Assembly: GCF_002078875.1 (NCBI RefSeq) | Contig: NC_034438.1 | Location: 17,603,747-17,667,746 of the forward strand | DNA length: 64,000 nucleotides | Direction of reading: 5' to 3' | Source: Numida meleagris | Taxonomy: Eukaryota; Chordata; Aves; Galliformes; Numididae | Part shown: positions 26,628 to 40,600 of the stretch, in pieces | How positions within the stretch are numbered: position 1 is the first letter of the stretch | Layout of the letters: each line of letters starts with the position of its first letter | Position numbers and translations under genes: made by a program | The notes under the pieces: generated by a model | The model's input: only the letters and a program-made list of their open reading frames with translations | Told to the model about the DNA's origin: nothing | Database searches by the model: none

Positions 26628-29600
26628 TGAGCTTGAATACAAAAACAAAGGATGTTTTCTTCACGTATTACTTGCAAGATACTAGCTGTTCTAGGGAAAT
26701 GTAATAAATACATACACCCTGTCAGAACTTTGAATTCTGATAATCAAAAATGGTTTTGATGGAACCGTTCTTATGTTACAGATTCTTAAAATACATTAAT
26801 GCATCATAACTGAAGGAATAATTAAACTCCGAATGTCCACTTTGCATTTACAAAACACACATCTTTCAGTACTAGGTATGCATAGCACTGTATCTGTATG
26901 ATTGTGATCCATCTTCGCTGTCTTCCTCAGCTGCTAAATCTCTGCCAAGTTTCTCTGCTGGCAGTTTTACATAGTAAAAAGATTTGAAATCTGTTTGTGG
27001 TTGGCAATAATCACAGAAATAAGTTAAAAGATCCCAGTGTGTTATTTATTTTTAAAGTGTCTGGACAGCTTTCTTTCTCAAGTCAGTAGCACAAATCACT
27101 CTTTTTGTGTTTTGGGCTGAGCTTCATCCAACTGCTCTTTCATAACTACAGTTTCACAACACTAAGGGAACAGACAAAGTAGTCTGCCTTGGTGACAGCT
27201 GTTGCTATCAGTTTACATTTCCTTTTAAATATTGCTGGAAAATTAGGGTGGAGGGAGTTTGCTACAAAAAAATTACATTTTAGTATAATTAGTGTTGAAT
27301 TAGAGAGGAGACTAACTGATAATATTGCAAGAACTTGAGACAAGTCACAATGGATAAAGCTTGATGGTGTTTTAAATGTCTCAGCATTTTCTCAGCAAGT
27401 GCAGGAGATTGCCTTGTGGGTGGCAGGCAGGATAGTTGAGGTGATGAGCGCAAGCTTAGCTGACAGTGGCCACATCATTATACAAAATCCCAAAGAAAGG
27501 CATGTGCTGCTGGAAAACACATATCCTCTGACTGTTGTGTCTGCCCTGGAAGTAGCTGCATTTGTTTCATGGCTTTCAGGAGCAGAAGAAGGCCTCCTCC
27601 TGAAGTGGAGAGGTCACCTGTGATGTCTATAGGTCCACATATCAGTGTGTATGCAAATGAAAGGATTTGTCCATCGTCTGCCTTTGCCCTGCTGTGAGCT
27701 ATGCCGGCTAGTGGTCATGCTTCTTCTAAGGACAGATGATTCCCTGTCTCCCCACAGCAAGCAGGTATGATGATTTGTCTACAGACATTAAACTGGCTGC
27801 TTTCTCATTCTTTTTATTTACAGATAGCAGCATTTTAAGTCACAGATATGAACAAAGCTTTGGTGACAATCATCTGCATTGCCTTCCTCAAATCTTTTTG
27901 ATGTTTCAGACTCAGATAAATTAATTTCCTCTGTGCAACGTCTTCAAGTCAGTAAGACTTTGAACTATATTTAAATGCACATAGTTACAGCATTTATTTA
28001 CATGGTTCAGATGACAAGGAAGAAGCAACACTTCTTTTTGTATGCTCTGGCACTGTACCACTGAAACTCTGTATATACAGTGTGTATGTGACTGGTTCAT
28101 AAAATGCAAGCAGATTCTGATTCTTGGTTTCTTAATCCTGTTTACTGGATCTTCTGGTGGGCAGAAGTAGGTTTAGAAGAGGCTTGTGCAGAAATGAGGT
28201 AATGCCTCAGTGTTCCACTGCTCTCTTGTAGGGTGGGCTGGGCCCAGACCTTCTTCTGCCAGCCTGTGTTGGTTTATGTTTCTACAGAGGCAATAGACCC
28301 GGCTTCTTAATGTGCTCCATGCCAGCACACCCTGCCCACCCAAATTTCCATGGCTTGGCACCCACAGCTGACAGAGCTGGGAACCAACATTTTGGGGTAC
28401 AGTCTCCCCTGGGAGCATGAAGGCTCACCCCGATGATTTCCTACTGGGCTCCACTGGAACATGGTTGTGCCAAGGTCTCCTGCATGTATGCCATCCTTTG
28501 CATACATGTGCTGTGGGGCCGCAACAAGGCTTTCATTGGGAAGATTTGCCCTGGAGGGTGGGAATGCTTTGTAGGGCCCATCTGTCTGAAGGTGACATAA
28601 TCAGAGTTAGGACAACAGGGCATATCTCCTGTAGATAGCAATGACTGAGCATGCATACTGGCAGTAAGTGGACCAAATGCAGTTGTTGTATTAGAGTGGA
28701 GCTGTGGCCATACATCAGGACCTTGTCAAGAGAGAATGTGGCTTTAGAGGTTATCAGGCAATGTCCCGTTGTTGCTGCCTCCTGGGCTAGAAACTGCTAT
28801 CTCCTCTGTCATGCCAGTAGCTGTTGCTGCAGTTGCTTTTTAAAACCAACATGCTTATGATCTTACCCCAAAACAGCAAAGAAGTCAAAAGAATGACCTT
28901 TAGAAAAGGTTCTGATTCAAGAAGGGAAAAGGCATGCCTAAGGACAGCTGACAAGATGACTACTGACAATTTTATCTGTTCACTCCCCAGATGCAGGAAT
29001 GGCTGAGATGTACGATGAGGTGCTAAACCAATGCAGTTTACAGCAAAACGTGAAAGTAAATGTTACAGTGTGATCTGCAGTTCGTCAGCAACTGACCTGT
29101 GAGCAGCTCAGCTTCTGTGCATGGAAAGCAGTGCCCTGAGTCACAAGCCTCAGTCATGCCATGTCTGCTAGAGTGTCAGCATTTTGGCAGAAGCTGTAAG
29201 GATTATAAGCAGGGTCACTGTACAGCTTTGATTTAGACAAACCACAGAAGAGATGGAATAGACACACAACTGTGGGGACAGAAACTTTTTGGATATCAAG
29301 ACCAAGCTGCTTGGCTCAGAAGTTTGGCATTGTCTTGAATGGATCTGCTCCCAGCAGTGTAGTCTTCTGTAATGCGAATCCAGTTTGGACACAGAGAGTG
29401 CAGGATCTGAATGTGACACAGTCTGCAACTCTGAAAGATAAAAAAGGAAAATATATGTATTCTCCAGTGCCAGTGTTTGGATGTTTATTCTCCCCAAATG
29501 TTCTGTGGGGTTTTTTTGTTTTTTTTTGGGGGGGGTTGTTTTTTTAATGCAGTGAAAAAAAAAATCACTGTTCATAAAAAAAAAAAAAAAGAAAACCTAA

Positions 29601-32600
29601 AAACAACTAATAAGAAACCTAAGTTTGTTTAACCTAAGATGAAACAACAGAAGATCTTTGTTCGTACACCAGCACTTAAGGAAATACTAGATGCCAACAG
29701 TTATAAATCTCCAGCCTATTCCTGTACATATTCCTTTATGGTATGTTCTTCTTAAAGTTTATTTTCATTTCTGGTACAGCATTCTTCTTTAAATAGACAT
29801 TGTCACAATCTATACATCTTTATCCCTTCTGAAATTATTTTGAAGTATGTTTCAGAATAAGAAAAATAAGATTATTGAACTTGAAACAACATGATTTCTT
29901 GCATATCATTTTTTTTCTGGAAGCATCAAGATGCAAGAACTGACAGTTTGCCAGCTGTTCTTCATTTGAGAGTACTACGTGCAGTTACAAAAATCAGTAG
30001 GACCATTAGGTCCTACTACTACTGAAAGCTGAAATGCCTAATATGTATCTGTTGCTAGATACATAATTTTATTTTTCAGCACAAAAATCCCAGAATTTTG
30101 AATATGTTCTCATATTAGCATCTTGCTACTCTTCTGTATCTGAAGTAATAACTTTTAGAGCTGTAAAATAACCTTAATGACTCCATGCTTAAGAAGAACA
30201 GCAAAGTGGGCAAGTTGAGGCTGCCTACTTGTGACTTTCTGTTGATGTATGCATATTTTTTCTAGTAAGATATTATTCTGTGAATGAGCTTATCAGGAGA
30301 CACTGAATAAATACTACTGGCTTTCACTCTAAGCAAAATAACTTTGATAGCTTTGATAAATGTCTATCCTAATTTGGCTTTATTTTTGTTCCAGAAACTG
30401 TTCATCATGCTGACTAACTGCTCTGGGAAAATTGAGCAACACACAAAGATTGTTTGCAGTTGTATAGCAACAGATAGAAATGTTTCAACCCCAATATATT
30501 TGGGGTGTTTCCAAATAAGTGCGTTATTTGCTTAAAAAATAATTTTGCCCAAATGTTACAGCTATGTTCAAAGTAAAAAATCCCAATGACTTAAAGGTTG
30601 ATGAAATTTCTCTTGACTGTAGGTGATCTCCAGATGTTTGAGGATGTAACAGACCTGAGCAAAGGAACTCTGTCTGCAGAAGGGTTTATTTCTTCACTTC
30701 AAAATCAGGCTCCCTTTTGACTTAATCTTTTTTAATACTCCAAGTGAAAAATCTAAGAAAAAATTCAGCTGAAATCAACACAAGGATTTTGTTCAGATGA
30801 GATGTTTCATTTCAAGAGTAATTGCCATGTGATAAGTTTATGTACTATATAATAACATAATTCAAAATGCACTGAAAAAAAATCAGAAAACAGTAGAACA
30901 GGACATTTAGACCTTATCAGAACCCATAAAGAGCTGCTCTACTCAAACAAAAATTCAGTTAAATATCTATATGCCAAACACTGATTTGAATATGATTATA
31001 CTTCTGGGTAGAAAATGGTTCCCTTAATTCTTTCTGCCTGGCTCTAATTAGCATTAATGCATGGTATATATGTAAAAATAGTAGCATCGTATTAGCCATG
31101 CTCTACATAGTATCTAACATGGACGTTTGTACATTCTCTTGCTCTAGCTTTTCCCCATGACAAAAAAAGTAAGTGTCTTCCCAGTTCCAGTAAAGGTATT
31201 GATAATAAAATGAGTCAGAGGTTTCTTTCTCATCTCAGGCTCCAGTTAGTACTCTTCAAAAGTCCTGGACAAAAAAGATAAAGAGTTATAGATCACAGTG
31301 CCTGTACTGATCTGCAATTTCCCCACAGTTTTCTTTTTCCTAAGGGAAAGAAGAATGCCAAAATCCAGAAAGGGACTAACTATCATTTGTAACAAGAACA
31401 CAAATTGTTCATCTGTAAAACTGGGTTAATGACTGTGACCTATTCATGAACTGCTTCAGCATCTCCTTCTACATAATACTGGAGTTAGCAAATATGAAAA
31501 ACAGAATAATTCCTCTCCTAATATAACAGACAGCAAACTGTAATAAATCAAGCATTTCTATTTTGCCAAGATCAAGAATTTTACTAACTTGGCAATCATG
31601 CAGGATCTCATCCATTCTCAGTCTTTTTCAGACACCAGAAGCCAATCCAAATGTAACACCCATTGCGTACAGACCAAGTTTAACATCGCAGGACTGCTGG
31701 GCTGTTGTTTGGAAGGCCTCTCTTGAGGTTTTCTCATCCAATCCCTTGCTCACAGCAGGATACTTGCCAGCATTAAGCCAGGTCAGCTCTGGTGCTGTCT
31801 AGTTTGCTGTCCTCAAGGATGGAAATTTCACTGGACTGTGTCCTGTTTCAGTGACAGAAAAGAAAGGTTTAACAGAAAAAAAAACCTGCTAGAAGCCCAC
31901 TGTCTGATAGTTCAGAGTTAGGGCAGCCTCGCTGAAAATGTAAGCTAAACCTGTCTCTGGATGGAAAGTGACATGACGTTCCTGTACAATCATATTTATT
32001 GTTTCTTGTTAAATTTCATTAAATTTGTTGTATGCTCATTCTTTTGCTGATTTATATTCTGTTACAGCACTATATTTTGTCTGTTAGATGGTTTATTTAT
32101 CATCTGAACATCACTTCAGGGTGAATTTTCTGTAGCCGGAACGTGGCATGGGGGAGAGGCTCTGGACAAATGCATCCAATACTTGCTGTTACCTTGGCAA
32201 AAAGTAAGTTCTGAGAGATGGAGGCTTTATTAGGAATCATTGTATAAAAATACTTAAAAGTCCACAAGATAAGACTTATTATTTTGTGTGTAGCTTTTTA
32301 TTTTCCAAGTTGATTCTGACTACTATGAAATTTCTGGTACATCATTACAAGGTTAGCAGAAATGTGATCCTCAAAGCACACCCACAGCAGGGAAGCTTGG
32401 AAACCCCATGTGGCTTTGTGGCTGAAGCACTGAAGTGGGCAGACACAGGTCTTTATTCCCTGCTTTTGCCCACAGTAGGCAAACTATTTCATCTGTTCCC
32501 CATCTGCAAACCAGAGTAAATGACAGTGACCTACTTTATAAAGTGCTTTGAGATCCATTGATGAAAAAAAAAATAAGAGACTTTGCAAATGCTAAATAAA

Positions 32601-34032
32601 AGAGCTTATTTCTGGGAAATTCTTTGTGCTCCAAGTGTTCACAGAAGAGATTGCTCTGATTTAAATATGTCCCTTTAGAAGCTGATTCAGTTAAATCAGT
32701 GCAATTTCTGGATACAGACAAGCCCGAAGAAAAAGCCTGAAGCATTAAGTACAGGCGAAAGGGAATGTACTCGTAGGCAGGTCCTGCAGAACAGAGTAAA
32801 ATCCTCCAAAGCAAGCATTTAGGTTACGCTGGCTTTGACCAGCTCCCAGTTTAACATGGGATCATGCTGTACAAATGAGTGGAATAGCAAATGAGAGCCA
32901 GCATTTTTACATGGAGCTCACCCCCATTATCCCGCGCTATACTTGCAACTTTCTATACATTGTGTGGCCATGGAGAACAAATAACAAGAACTAAGGAACA
33001 ACCTGTGCCAGACAAGGACTTCCTAGCATATTTTGAAGTAGGGATGATTCATTTTGGCAGCAGTCCAAAGCCTGCAGGGAACTCGGCCTGAAGGATGGTG
33101 TTGTTGCTGTCATCCTTCCTCATAGTTCCGTCTGGAACAGCTTAAGAGCCTTTTCAGCAGAGCATGCTGAATCAACTCATTCTTGGCCAGTTCAGTTTGG
33201 TTTTTGCTGAGCCCAGTGCTGGCAGAGGAGGGTGTGACCACTGCTGCCTCTTTATTCTGCAGGCTTCCTACCTACCCCCTTTGTCATGGTTTCTACTACC
33301 TGGATCCAGCAAAAATTGAACTATAACCATTCTCCAATGTGTATTGTACTGGATCTGTAATTTCTGTGTGTTCTTGTAAGCTATGTGATTCACTGTGACA
33401 CAGTCACAAAACTCCTTCTATAATCATGCTATCAAAAATTATTAGAGCTTAAAACAGGAAGTAAGTTAAGTAGAACACGATGGCCTAGATGAATTAATTC
33501 AGTCCTGGGTGATTTTCTATTAATATTGGGGGAAAGTACATGTGTTTGCAGCAAAGAGAGTTAAACACACTCTGCGTTATATAAGTCTATAAAAATTTCA
33601 GCAAGATTGTCTCAGTGCTTGACTCCAAGAGAAAATGTATTTAGCCAACCTATCTTAATTGTAATCAATGGCATTTTGACTAAAAAGCACTAACTAAAAC
33701 ATTAGATCTCTCTCGTCAGAACACTCATCAGTGAGGCAAAGAGGCAGCCCAAGCCATGACATGGAAGCCCCATAGCTCATTTCTCTCCATTCAAGGAGAT
33801 GTACTTGTGTCTGATGACCAGAGCAGAAAGTCTCACGCTATAATGAGCTTAGGCCAAGAGTTTTCTGTGTACTAGTAAGTTGTCTTGTTTGGTTGTGCTT
33901 TAGGAATTGTCACTGTCCACATAAAGTCGCAATATTCAAAGAATAACAGTGTTAAAGTTGTGTGGCAACCTCAAGGCTTTTCCTTAAGATGAATAATTTG
34001 CTTCAGTAGGTTTTCACATCAGTATTAATATG
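26628..34032. other. Intergenic sequence, no gene recognised
   Basis: No gene or clear transposon is visible. A block around 28,190-28,800 is noticeably richer in G and C than its surroundings but shows no recognisable coding or repeat signature. Homopolymer clusters lie near 29,508-29,592. The remainder is AT-rich, and its open frames are short and unconvincing. Confidence 0.62.
29508..29592. repeat. Homopolymer cluster (T, G and A runs)
   Basis: Runs of T (7-9 bases), a run of eight G, another T run, a run of ten A and a run of about fifteen A are packed into 85 bases. CAGTGA (29,550-29,555) and TCACTG (29,565-29,570) flank the ten-A run as a small inverted repeat. Such clusters are prone to length error in sequencing and to slippage. 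I cannot assign it to a retrotransposon tail. Confidence 0.75.
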
Positions 34033-34581
34033 TAGGCTGCTCTGAAAGTAATGCCTCCTATTTTATTATGCTGGCCCACAACGTCAAAGGCAGATGTTGG
34101 TGGTATGACAGTAGAGGCTGAACCCTCCCACCAATATTCCATGACATTTTGTTGCCGTGTGACAGATGGCAGTAGACAGGTAGTCTGACAGAAAAGTGTC
34201 TGAAATAGAAGACAATCTGAAGCAAAGGTGTGTCATGGAATTCTGAAAAAATGGCACCCACTGACATTCATCAACACTTGCTGAACATTGATGGAGCCCA
34301 AACAGTGGATGTGAGCACAGTGAGGTGGTGGGTGTTGTGTTTCTGCAGTGGTTACAGTGATGTGAAAGACAAGCCACACTCCAGACAGCCATGCAGATTT
34401 TTCGCAAGTGCGGCGTGAAGGCTGATGTTCATCACTGGCAAAAATGCATAGCTAATGGTGGTGACTATGCTGAAAAAGAGTGTTTTGTAGCTGAAATTTT
34501 GCTCTATCAAATAGTGTTATTGTGTTCTCTGTATCTGTTGTAGTTTCCATGGAAGTAAGGCGTTACATTCAAAGCAAATGA
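34033..34581 (+). mobile_element. Mariner-type DNA transposon, non-autonomous (Galluhop/Mariner1_GG-like)
   Basis: The left end, starting TAGGCTGCTCTGAAAGTAAT, is the terminal sequence of the chicken Galluhop/Mariner1_GG mariner family. The right end (about 34,557-34,581, GGCGTTACATTCAAAGCAA) is its imperfect reverse complement, giving terminal inverted repeats about 550 bases apart. Between them, 34,240-34,420 retains a fragment of the transposase N-terminal DNA-binding region (ADIHQH-like start, then STVRWW and DVKDKPHSRQP). Sequence from the transposase 3' end follows directly. An autonomous mariner is about 1.2-1.3 kb, so the catalytic DDE/D core is missing. Internally deleted copies of this length are typical of the family. 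The copy cannot encode an active transposase. Confidence 0.88.
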
Positions 34582-37500
34582 GATACAATATGCCACGTGC
34601 CCCTCACATATTCCTTCAACATGGGATGAAACACAGTATTTTGAGTTATCCAGGTCTCACTAGGAAAAATAACTTCCATTTTTGAAAAGGCTTTTCTAAA
34701 CTTGAACTTACCAAAGGGACAAGATCCAGAGCACTTAAATCTGGGGTCTGGGGAAGAGAGGACTTTAGGCAGATGTTGCTCTCAGTGGTCCCAGGGACTT
34801 CAGCAACAAATTAACAGCACTCTTCCCCAAGCATCTGCACCATCAGCTTAGCTGATGGACAAAAGCTTACATGAATGCTAAGGAGAAGTGGACAGATGCA
34901 ATTTCTCCTCTGCAATTTCAGGCCTTTCATCTGTCCTCCTTTAGACCAATGAATGTCAAAATAAATCATACAGCAAACTTAGGCTTACTACCAAAATTTT
35001 CATTCATGCTTTCCCATCTTCTGTAGCTAGACTAGAATGTGAGACATCAGTGGAATTCAGACCTATGACCTTCTGAATATTCACAATAAAGCTGCTTTGA
35101 AAGCATCATACACTTCAATCTCAGGACAGCTTTTGTTGTCTTTGCACAGTTACTAAAATAATGTGATTGGAATGTCCTTCCATGTGCCATCATAGACCAC
35201 AAATGCCCTCACATCATTCTGTAGATTTGACAGCAAACCTACTTTTGGCTATAGTTTTAATATAAAATAATTCACGGGTTTGTAAAGGTAGTCTAAGTTT
35301 CATACATAAATCTTTATTATTCCAAATAGCAGCAGCTTACCTCATGCTTTTTTAGGAGCCAGGGAAATGGAAAGGTTTGCTTTTCAGAACTACAGCTCTG
35401 GCTTTCATAACATCATCAAATGAAATTTAGCTTCTCTTCTTTCAGTACTTTAAAAAAAGAGGGAAGGAGGAAGAAGGCTTGAGTATATGTTACATGCTAT
35501 TCTAATATGTCATCAATAGTAATTGTTTTAGAATGAAAAATAAAAAATAAAGACAATTTTAAGGCAAAAAAATACAAAGATACTGCTCATACAAGTTAGA
35601 GAAATACATGTTTTATTTTTGTTGCTTTATACCCACTCATATTAGGGTATATGCTAGGTTTAAAAAATAGGACCTTCATCTTCTGCAGCCACTTCCAACT
35701 GGTCACGCTTTTCCTTTGTAATTTTTCTGAAGTGATACTTTTCTGCAGCTTTCTTCATACACTGAATAACTTAGGATGAAGAAAAGATCGTCTGTGATGT
35801 TCTTGGATATATTTATTATGCAAACCTTTTGTTTGCATAACCAGCTTCATGTGGACACATATAGTGTACTGCAGAAGCATACATCTGCCTGTTGTGTTTG
35901 TGGCTGAAGATTTTCCTAACTAAAGTTTAGGACTGAAAATATCAGGAGATTTTTGGAAGTGAGGAAAAGAATTGACACTCTACTAGTCAGGGAGCTAAGA
36001 GAAATGGCTGTTGATTAATGATGCAGTGAGTAGCAATCTATTAAAATCTAACTGGTATAATGAAAGAGTAAAGGATTAAACTGAACTATGAGGCTATTCT
36101 AACATACAAAGATAAAAGTACCTTTTATTAGGATATAGGGAGTTTACTGTCTGCCTATAGTTTAACGGATATGGAGAGCTAAGCCTTCCTGACACTGAAA
36201 TAAAATATTACCACAATTATAGGTGAATGCTTTCACTGGACAAAAACCAAATAAATCCTAGTTATCTGCAGTAAAAGGGAGAAGGAATGTCTGCTGCTAC
36301 AGTTCATAGTAAACATAAGGAGTTAGTTATAATATACTAAGGAATCTGGGAATAAATCAGAAAGTCTCTGTTTTAGGAAGCTGAAAATAAGAAGAAATGC
36401 TACTTTAACTTCTTCACCCCATCTTTTATTTTTACAATTGGCATTTTTCCATTTTTAAAATGCACATTGTGTTGAAGTTTTGGAAGTTATTTGAAAAGAG
36501 CTTGCAGTGGTTCTCACTGTAGGCTAAAAGGTATGTTATTGTCATAACAAGGATCATCTTTTCTGGTTAAAGGAAAGCAATTTTAGAAATTAAAAGGCAG
36601 ATAGTTCATGCACCTTTATGATTGAGGTGTTAGAGACTACATCACAAAGTTAGTATAACAAAATTGGTGTCAACATTTGTAAATAAAATCACCTCCAAAT
36701 CTCATGTTTAGGGGATGAGAACCTAAAAGCGGCAGTTCACTTGTGTTCATTTGCTAAAAAAACTCAAGAGAAAGTAGTGTTATGTATTTTTGAAATGATC
36801 TGACTCACACTGTCAGTACCATGCATGATAAACTTGATTAGGGCACCATTCTTGAAAAGCTGTTACACAACTCACAGGAAGTGGTCTGCATACTCAATAC
36901 ATTCAACAGTAAAACGTTAGTTATGTTCTTGAGATTTGCAAGCTTATGCTCATAATTTGAAAAGTTTTGGTTTAAACCACAAGGAATGAGGAAGAGAGGC
37001 AATGAGTAAAAGATATATCCCACCATGGCATGAGCTAAATTAATGCCCTCCCCAAATTCACACAAACAGCATCTATCAAGGTCATTCTGTGCTTTTCAAG
37101 GCCTTTCATAGACAAAACATACAGCAAGTGAAGTCAGCTCAGTTTTATACCCTGCCAGTGTTCTTAGGTTTAATCAGCAGGATGAAATGAAATGAGCAAA
37201 ATTAAAACTGCAAAGTATAAAATAATCTTTTAGACAAGAAGTATATATTGTACATATATTTTTACAGACATACAAATACATATATATACATATATTTACA
37301 ATATGTATATGTATTTCCCTTATATGCCAATTGCCTTTTCAGATGTCAAAGACGATCAACTAGTACAACATCTATTTTCTGTGATTTCAATATCTAACAG
37401 GAGGAAGGCATGTATGTAGAAAGCAAAGTGGATTTATTTACTTATGATTTATTGAGAGGTGAAATTCATTAGTTCCTATAAACGTTATAAAAAATGTACA

Positions 37501-37605
37501 CGAACGGAGTGTAACAAAGGAAGCTATAGTATAGAACAGTAGGAGCCCAACCTGGTAAATAAATCCTCTGAACAGCAAAAAAATTCAGAAAGTAGGTTTA
37601 AGCTG
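34582..37605. other. Intergenic sequence, no gene recognised
   Basis: The sequence is AT-rich and I recognise no exon or repeat apart from the TA-rich stretch at 37,241-37,315. Open frames are few and short. Confidence 0.65.
37241..37315. repeat. TA-rich low-complexity stretch with fold-back potential
   Basis: This stretch is made of ATATAT, TACATATAT and ATGTATAT units, several of which are reverse complements of one another. It is an imperfect (TA)/(TACA) microsatellite that could form cruciforms. No gene context explains it. Confidence 0.75.
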
Positions 37606-37642
37606 TGGAATCACTGAATCATAGAGTGGCTTAGGTTGTAAT
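37606..37642 (-). mobile_element. Very short CR1 LINE 3' tail
   Basis: The stretch 'gaatcactgaatcatagag' followed by 'tggcttaggttg' matches the minus-strand view of a CR1 terminus (repeated ATTCTATG-type units after AACCCAAGCCA). Only about 35 bases are recognisable, so this is either an extreme 5' truncation or the remnant of a decayed copy. Confidence 0.7.
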
Positions 37643-40600
37643 ACACAGTATATTTTTTGAACTTTTTATCAATAAATCAGATCTCAAGATGGGTAAGTCA
37701 TTTGTCCTATTATATTTCATTTTGTTATTTTTATTTTGGAGGTAGCTGCTCTTTCAATAAAGAAGTTAAGATGTTTAGTTTTAATATCAATGAAACAAAT
37801 TCCTCAAAATTCTTCAGTGAATACTTCTTCTTCCAGAAACTTCCCGGGAAATTTTTCATGACTTCTAGGCTGTTATTACATGCACTTATGCATTCACAGA
37901 AAAGGTAACTGTCAAAGCAGTATAGCATTTTGCTTTAGAACAGGCAAATGCCTACTACTCATGTCCAGATATCTTTGGCTTTAGTGGATTTTTAATATAG
38001 ATAACAGCTTGGAACATGCAATAAAGTAGTGTTGAAAGCATTACTCTCATGGGCTGCACCTGGCACAAAAGCCTGAAAGTAGTTTTGGACCTACTATAAT
38101 TGCTGGAGAGAATAACTTATTTAAGAGCTTAAGATAAATATCAAGCTGCCTTTTCTAAAAGGAGGCAATAATAAAGATTTGGCTGTTCAAACATAAAAGA
38201 TCCCATAACTATTTTTAAGGTCTGTGGACTCCCTGACACCATTAAAGCAAAAGGCTGTTTGATTTGATTTTGCCATAGTGCCAGAAAATGGACAGGCTTG
38301 GCATGAAGGGATCACACAGTGAACGAGGCAGTAGTGTCACTGCTGAGTTTTGTTATTCTCTCTGACAGCTCTGAGGGCCTTGGCAAAGCATGCTTGCTGG
38401 ATGTAAGAGGAACAGTGTTGCCATCATGCTAGCCATCATGAATGCATACAGACAGCATTACTAGAGGGGCTGGGGGGAATGGGCAGAAATAAATAGGAGG
38501 AAAATAATGTGTCAGGCAGGATACCATTCCTGCACCCAGAAATGATTATTCAAGTTATGCCCTGGCTCTGGAGAAAGCAAGTAAGGTACTCTCTGTTCTT
38601 GGTGTTCTTGCCAATTCCTTCCCTGTCTAGTGATTATTAAAGGAGGCAAATATCCAGACAGAAGGTAGCTGTCAAGCTGTGTCTCTCTAGTCTGCCTCTC
38701 TTCTACAGGATCCTTGTACAGCTTCTGTGGTATGTGCTGAATATAGCCATCATGATAGACTGCTGATTTGCAGCCCACATTCTGCGACACATCAGTAAGA
38801 CGTGGCCTCATTTCTGTTTTTGTCGATGGTTGGATGTTTTTCCTGTTGTCATGTTACTGTCCTTTAGTAACTGCAGTTTATGGTTGGTGCTGTACGATTA
38901 TGCTGTTGGCAGAAGAAAGATGAAAGAGTAGCAGGCAGAGAGGAAGATTAACTGTGGGGTCCTCCTTGGTGGGAGTGAGGAAGAGGTCCTTCTTCCATAT
39001 TGACCCTGCACACTCCCTTTCAGTAGGTGAAAGGGAGTTTCATATATTCATATATATTCATATATTGTTCTTACAGAACAAACAAGAGTGAAGCTCTTGC
39101 ATCTATTCCCTTATAATTTGGAAATCTATAGCTTCCAATAGAGAACAGCTTCTTTGGTGTATTAGCAGCTGTGTTTATTCTCTGTGCCTTTGCATTACAG
39201 AATAGAACAATAAGCAACTACACTGGAAGAGATGTAACCACCAGTAGTAGCAGCAGAGTAAAGGAAAACTAAGCTACTGCCAGTCTCCTGAGTCTGAAAT
39301 GGTAGATTTGCTTTCCTCTGGAGAGGGAACTGATAGTGGTGCTTAAAAGAGATGTAAGCGCTGATCAGGGTGAGAGCTATGTTGTCAATTTAATAGTAGG
39401 GAAGAATATAAGAAAAGGAGCTGATGGCTGCAGTAATTTTGGTAGCTCTACTCAAGTGATATATGAGGTTTAACAGGTGTTGCCTATTTCATTGCTATAC
39501 TTCCTTTGAGCAAAGAATCACCTGGAAACTCTATAATATCAAATCCCTCAGCCTTTTGCCAGATAGATGAATGTTTTTGTTAGCCTGTTATAGTTGGGAA
39601 AAAATGGCCATTAAAGAATGATGATTTAAGGTCAGAAAAATACTCAGTAGCACAACCAGGAAGAATATCCAAATCAGATGTCAAATTGTTAATATTTTGA
39701 AAACTATCTGAGATGACAAATTTTGGTAGTTTTGGTTTTTTGGGGGGATTTTGGTAGTTAAAGCAAAAGGTACCAACTAGTGACAAAAAAATATAAGGCA
39801 ACAAGGCAAGGCTATGGCTGCACAAAGACTGCAATCTAGCTTGCTAATTACTCCATTTCTTGTCTGCCTTTCATACTTAAATTGAACACTCTTTATGAAC
39901 AGTTCTTTTTACTTTGGACAGTATGGTACATAAAGTGCACTTGATCATGACTACATACTAGAGGAAGAAAATCAATAACTGTGATGAATGTGACTAGACA
40001 CTACCGAGCAAAATATCCTTATTAGTTCATCAAAAGAAACACAGAACTGTGAATACATACTTTGGCAGAAAAGGGAGGCTGTATGTAGAGCTATTTTCTT
40101 ATATGATGTGTCTGGCACCTAGGTCAAGATATAATCTTAAGCTTTGTGGATCCAAAGTACATTTTTAACAGGAGTTCAGTTGTATGTGAGCTGAAATGTG
40201 ACACAAGAAATCTTTAAACACCTTTTTGCACAGAAATCAATGTGGAAATTAATAGGTAAACTACACAGAAAAATAAATAACAGTAAGGCTAAACAATCTC
40301 ATTGTCCTAAATAAAGCCAGGCTTGCCTGTAACAGATTCTGTTTCTCTGCAGCTTTCTCTCACTTGAAAAGTGATATAGCGTCCTGATCTTCTGAGGTAG
40401 AATTACTTCTAAAAAGAACACCTCTCACACTGTGAAGTAAAAGCTGAGCATCAGCAAGATGGCAAAGCATTTCTAAGCGCAACAGAGATGCCAGCAGATT
40501 CTCAGCAGGTCCATGGAAACAATGGAAAGGACCTCAGGCTCTGTGTCCTCCTTTAGTTCCTTGACTTCTCCATTACACATAGAAGTAAACAGAAAAGGAT

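Noticed and set aside
26265..26685. YSILF/HSIPF repeat open frames
   Set aside because: They are translations of the pentanucleotide array. The array also has no spacers, so it is not a CRISPR array.
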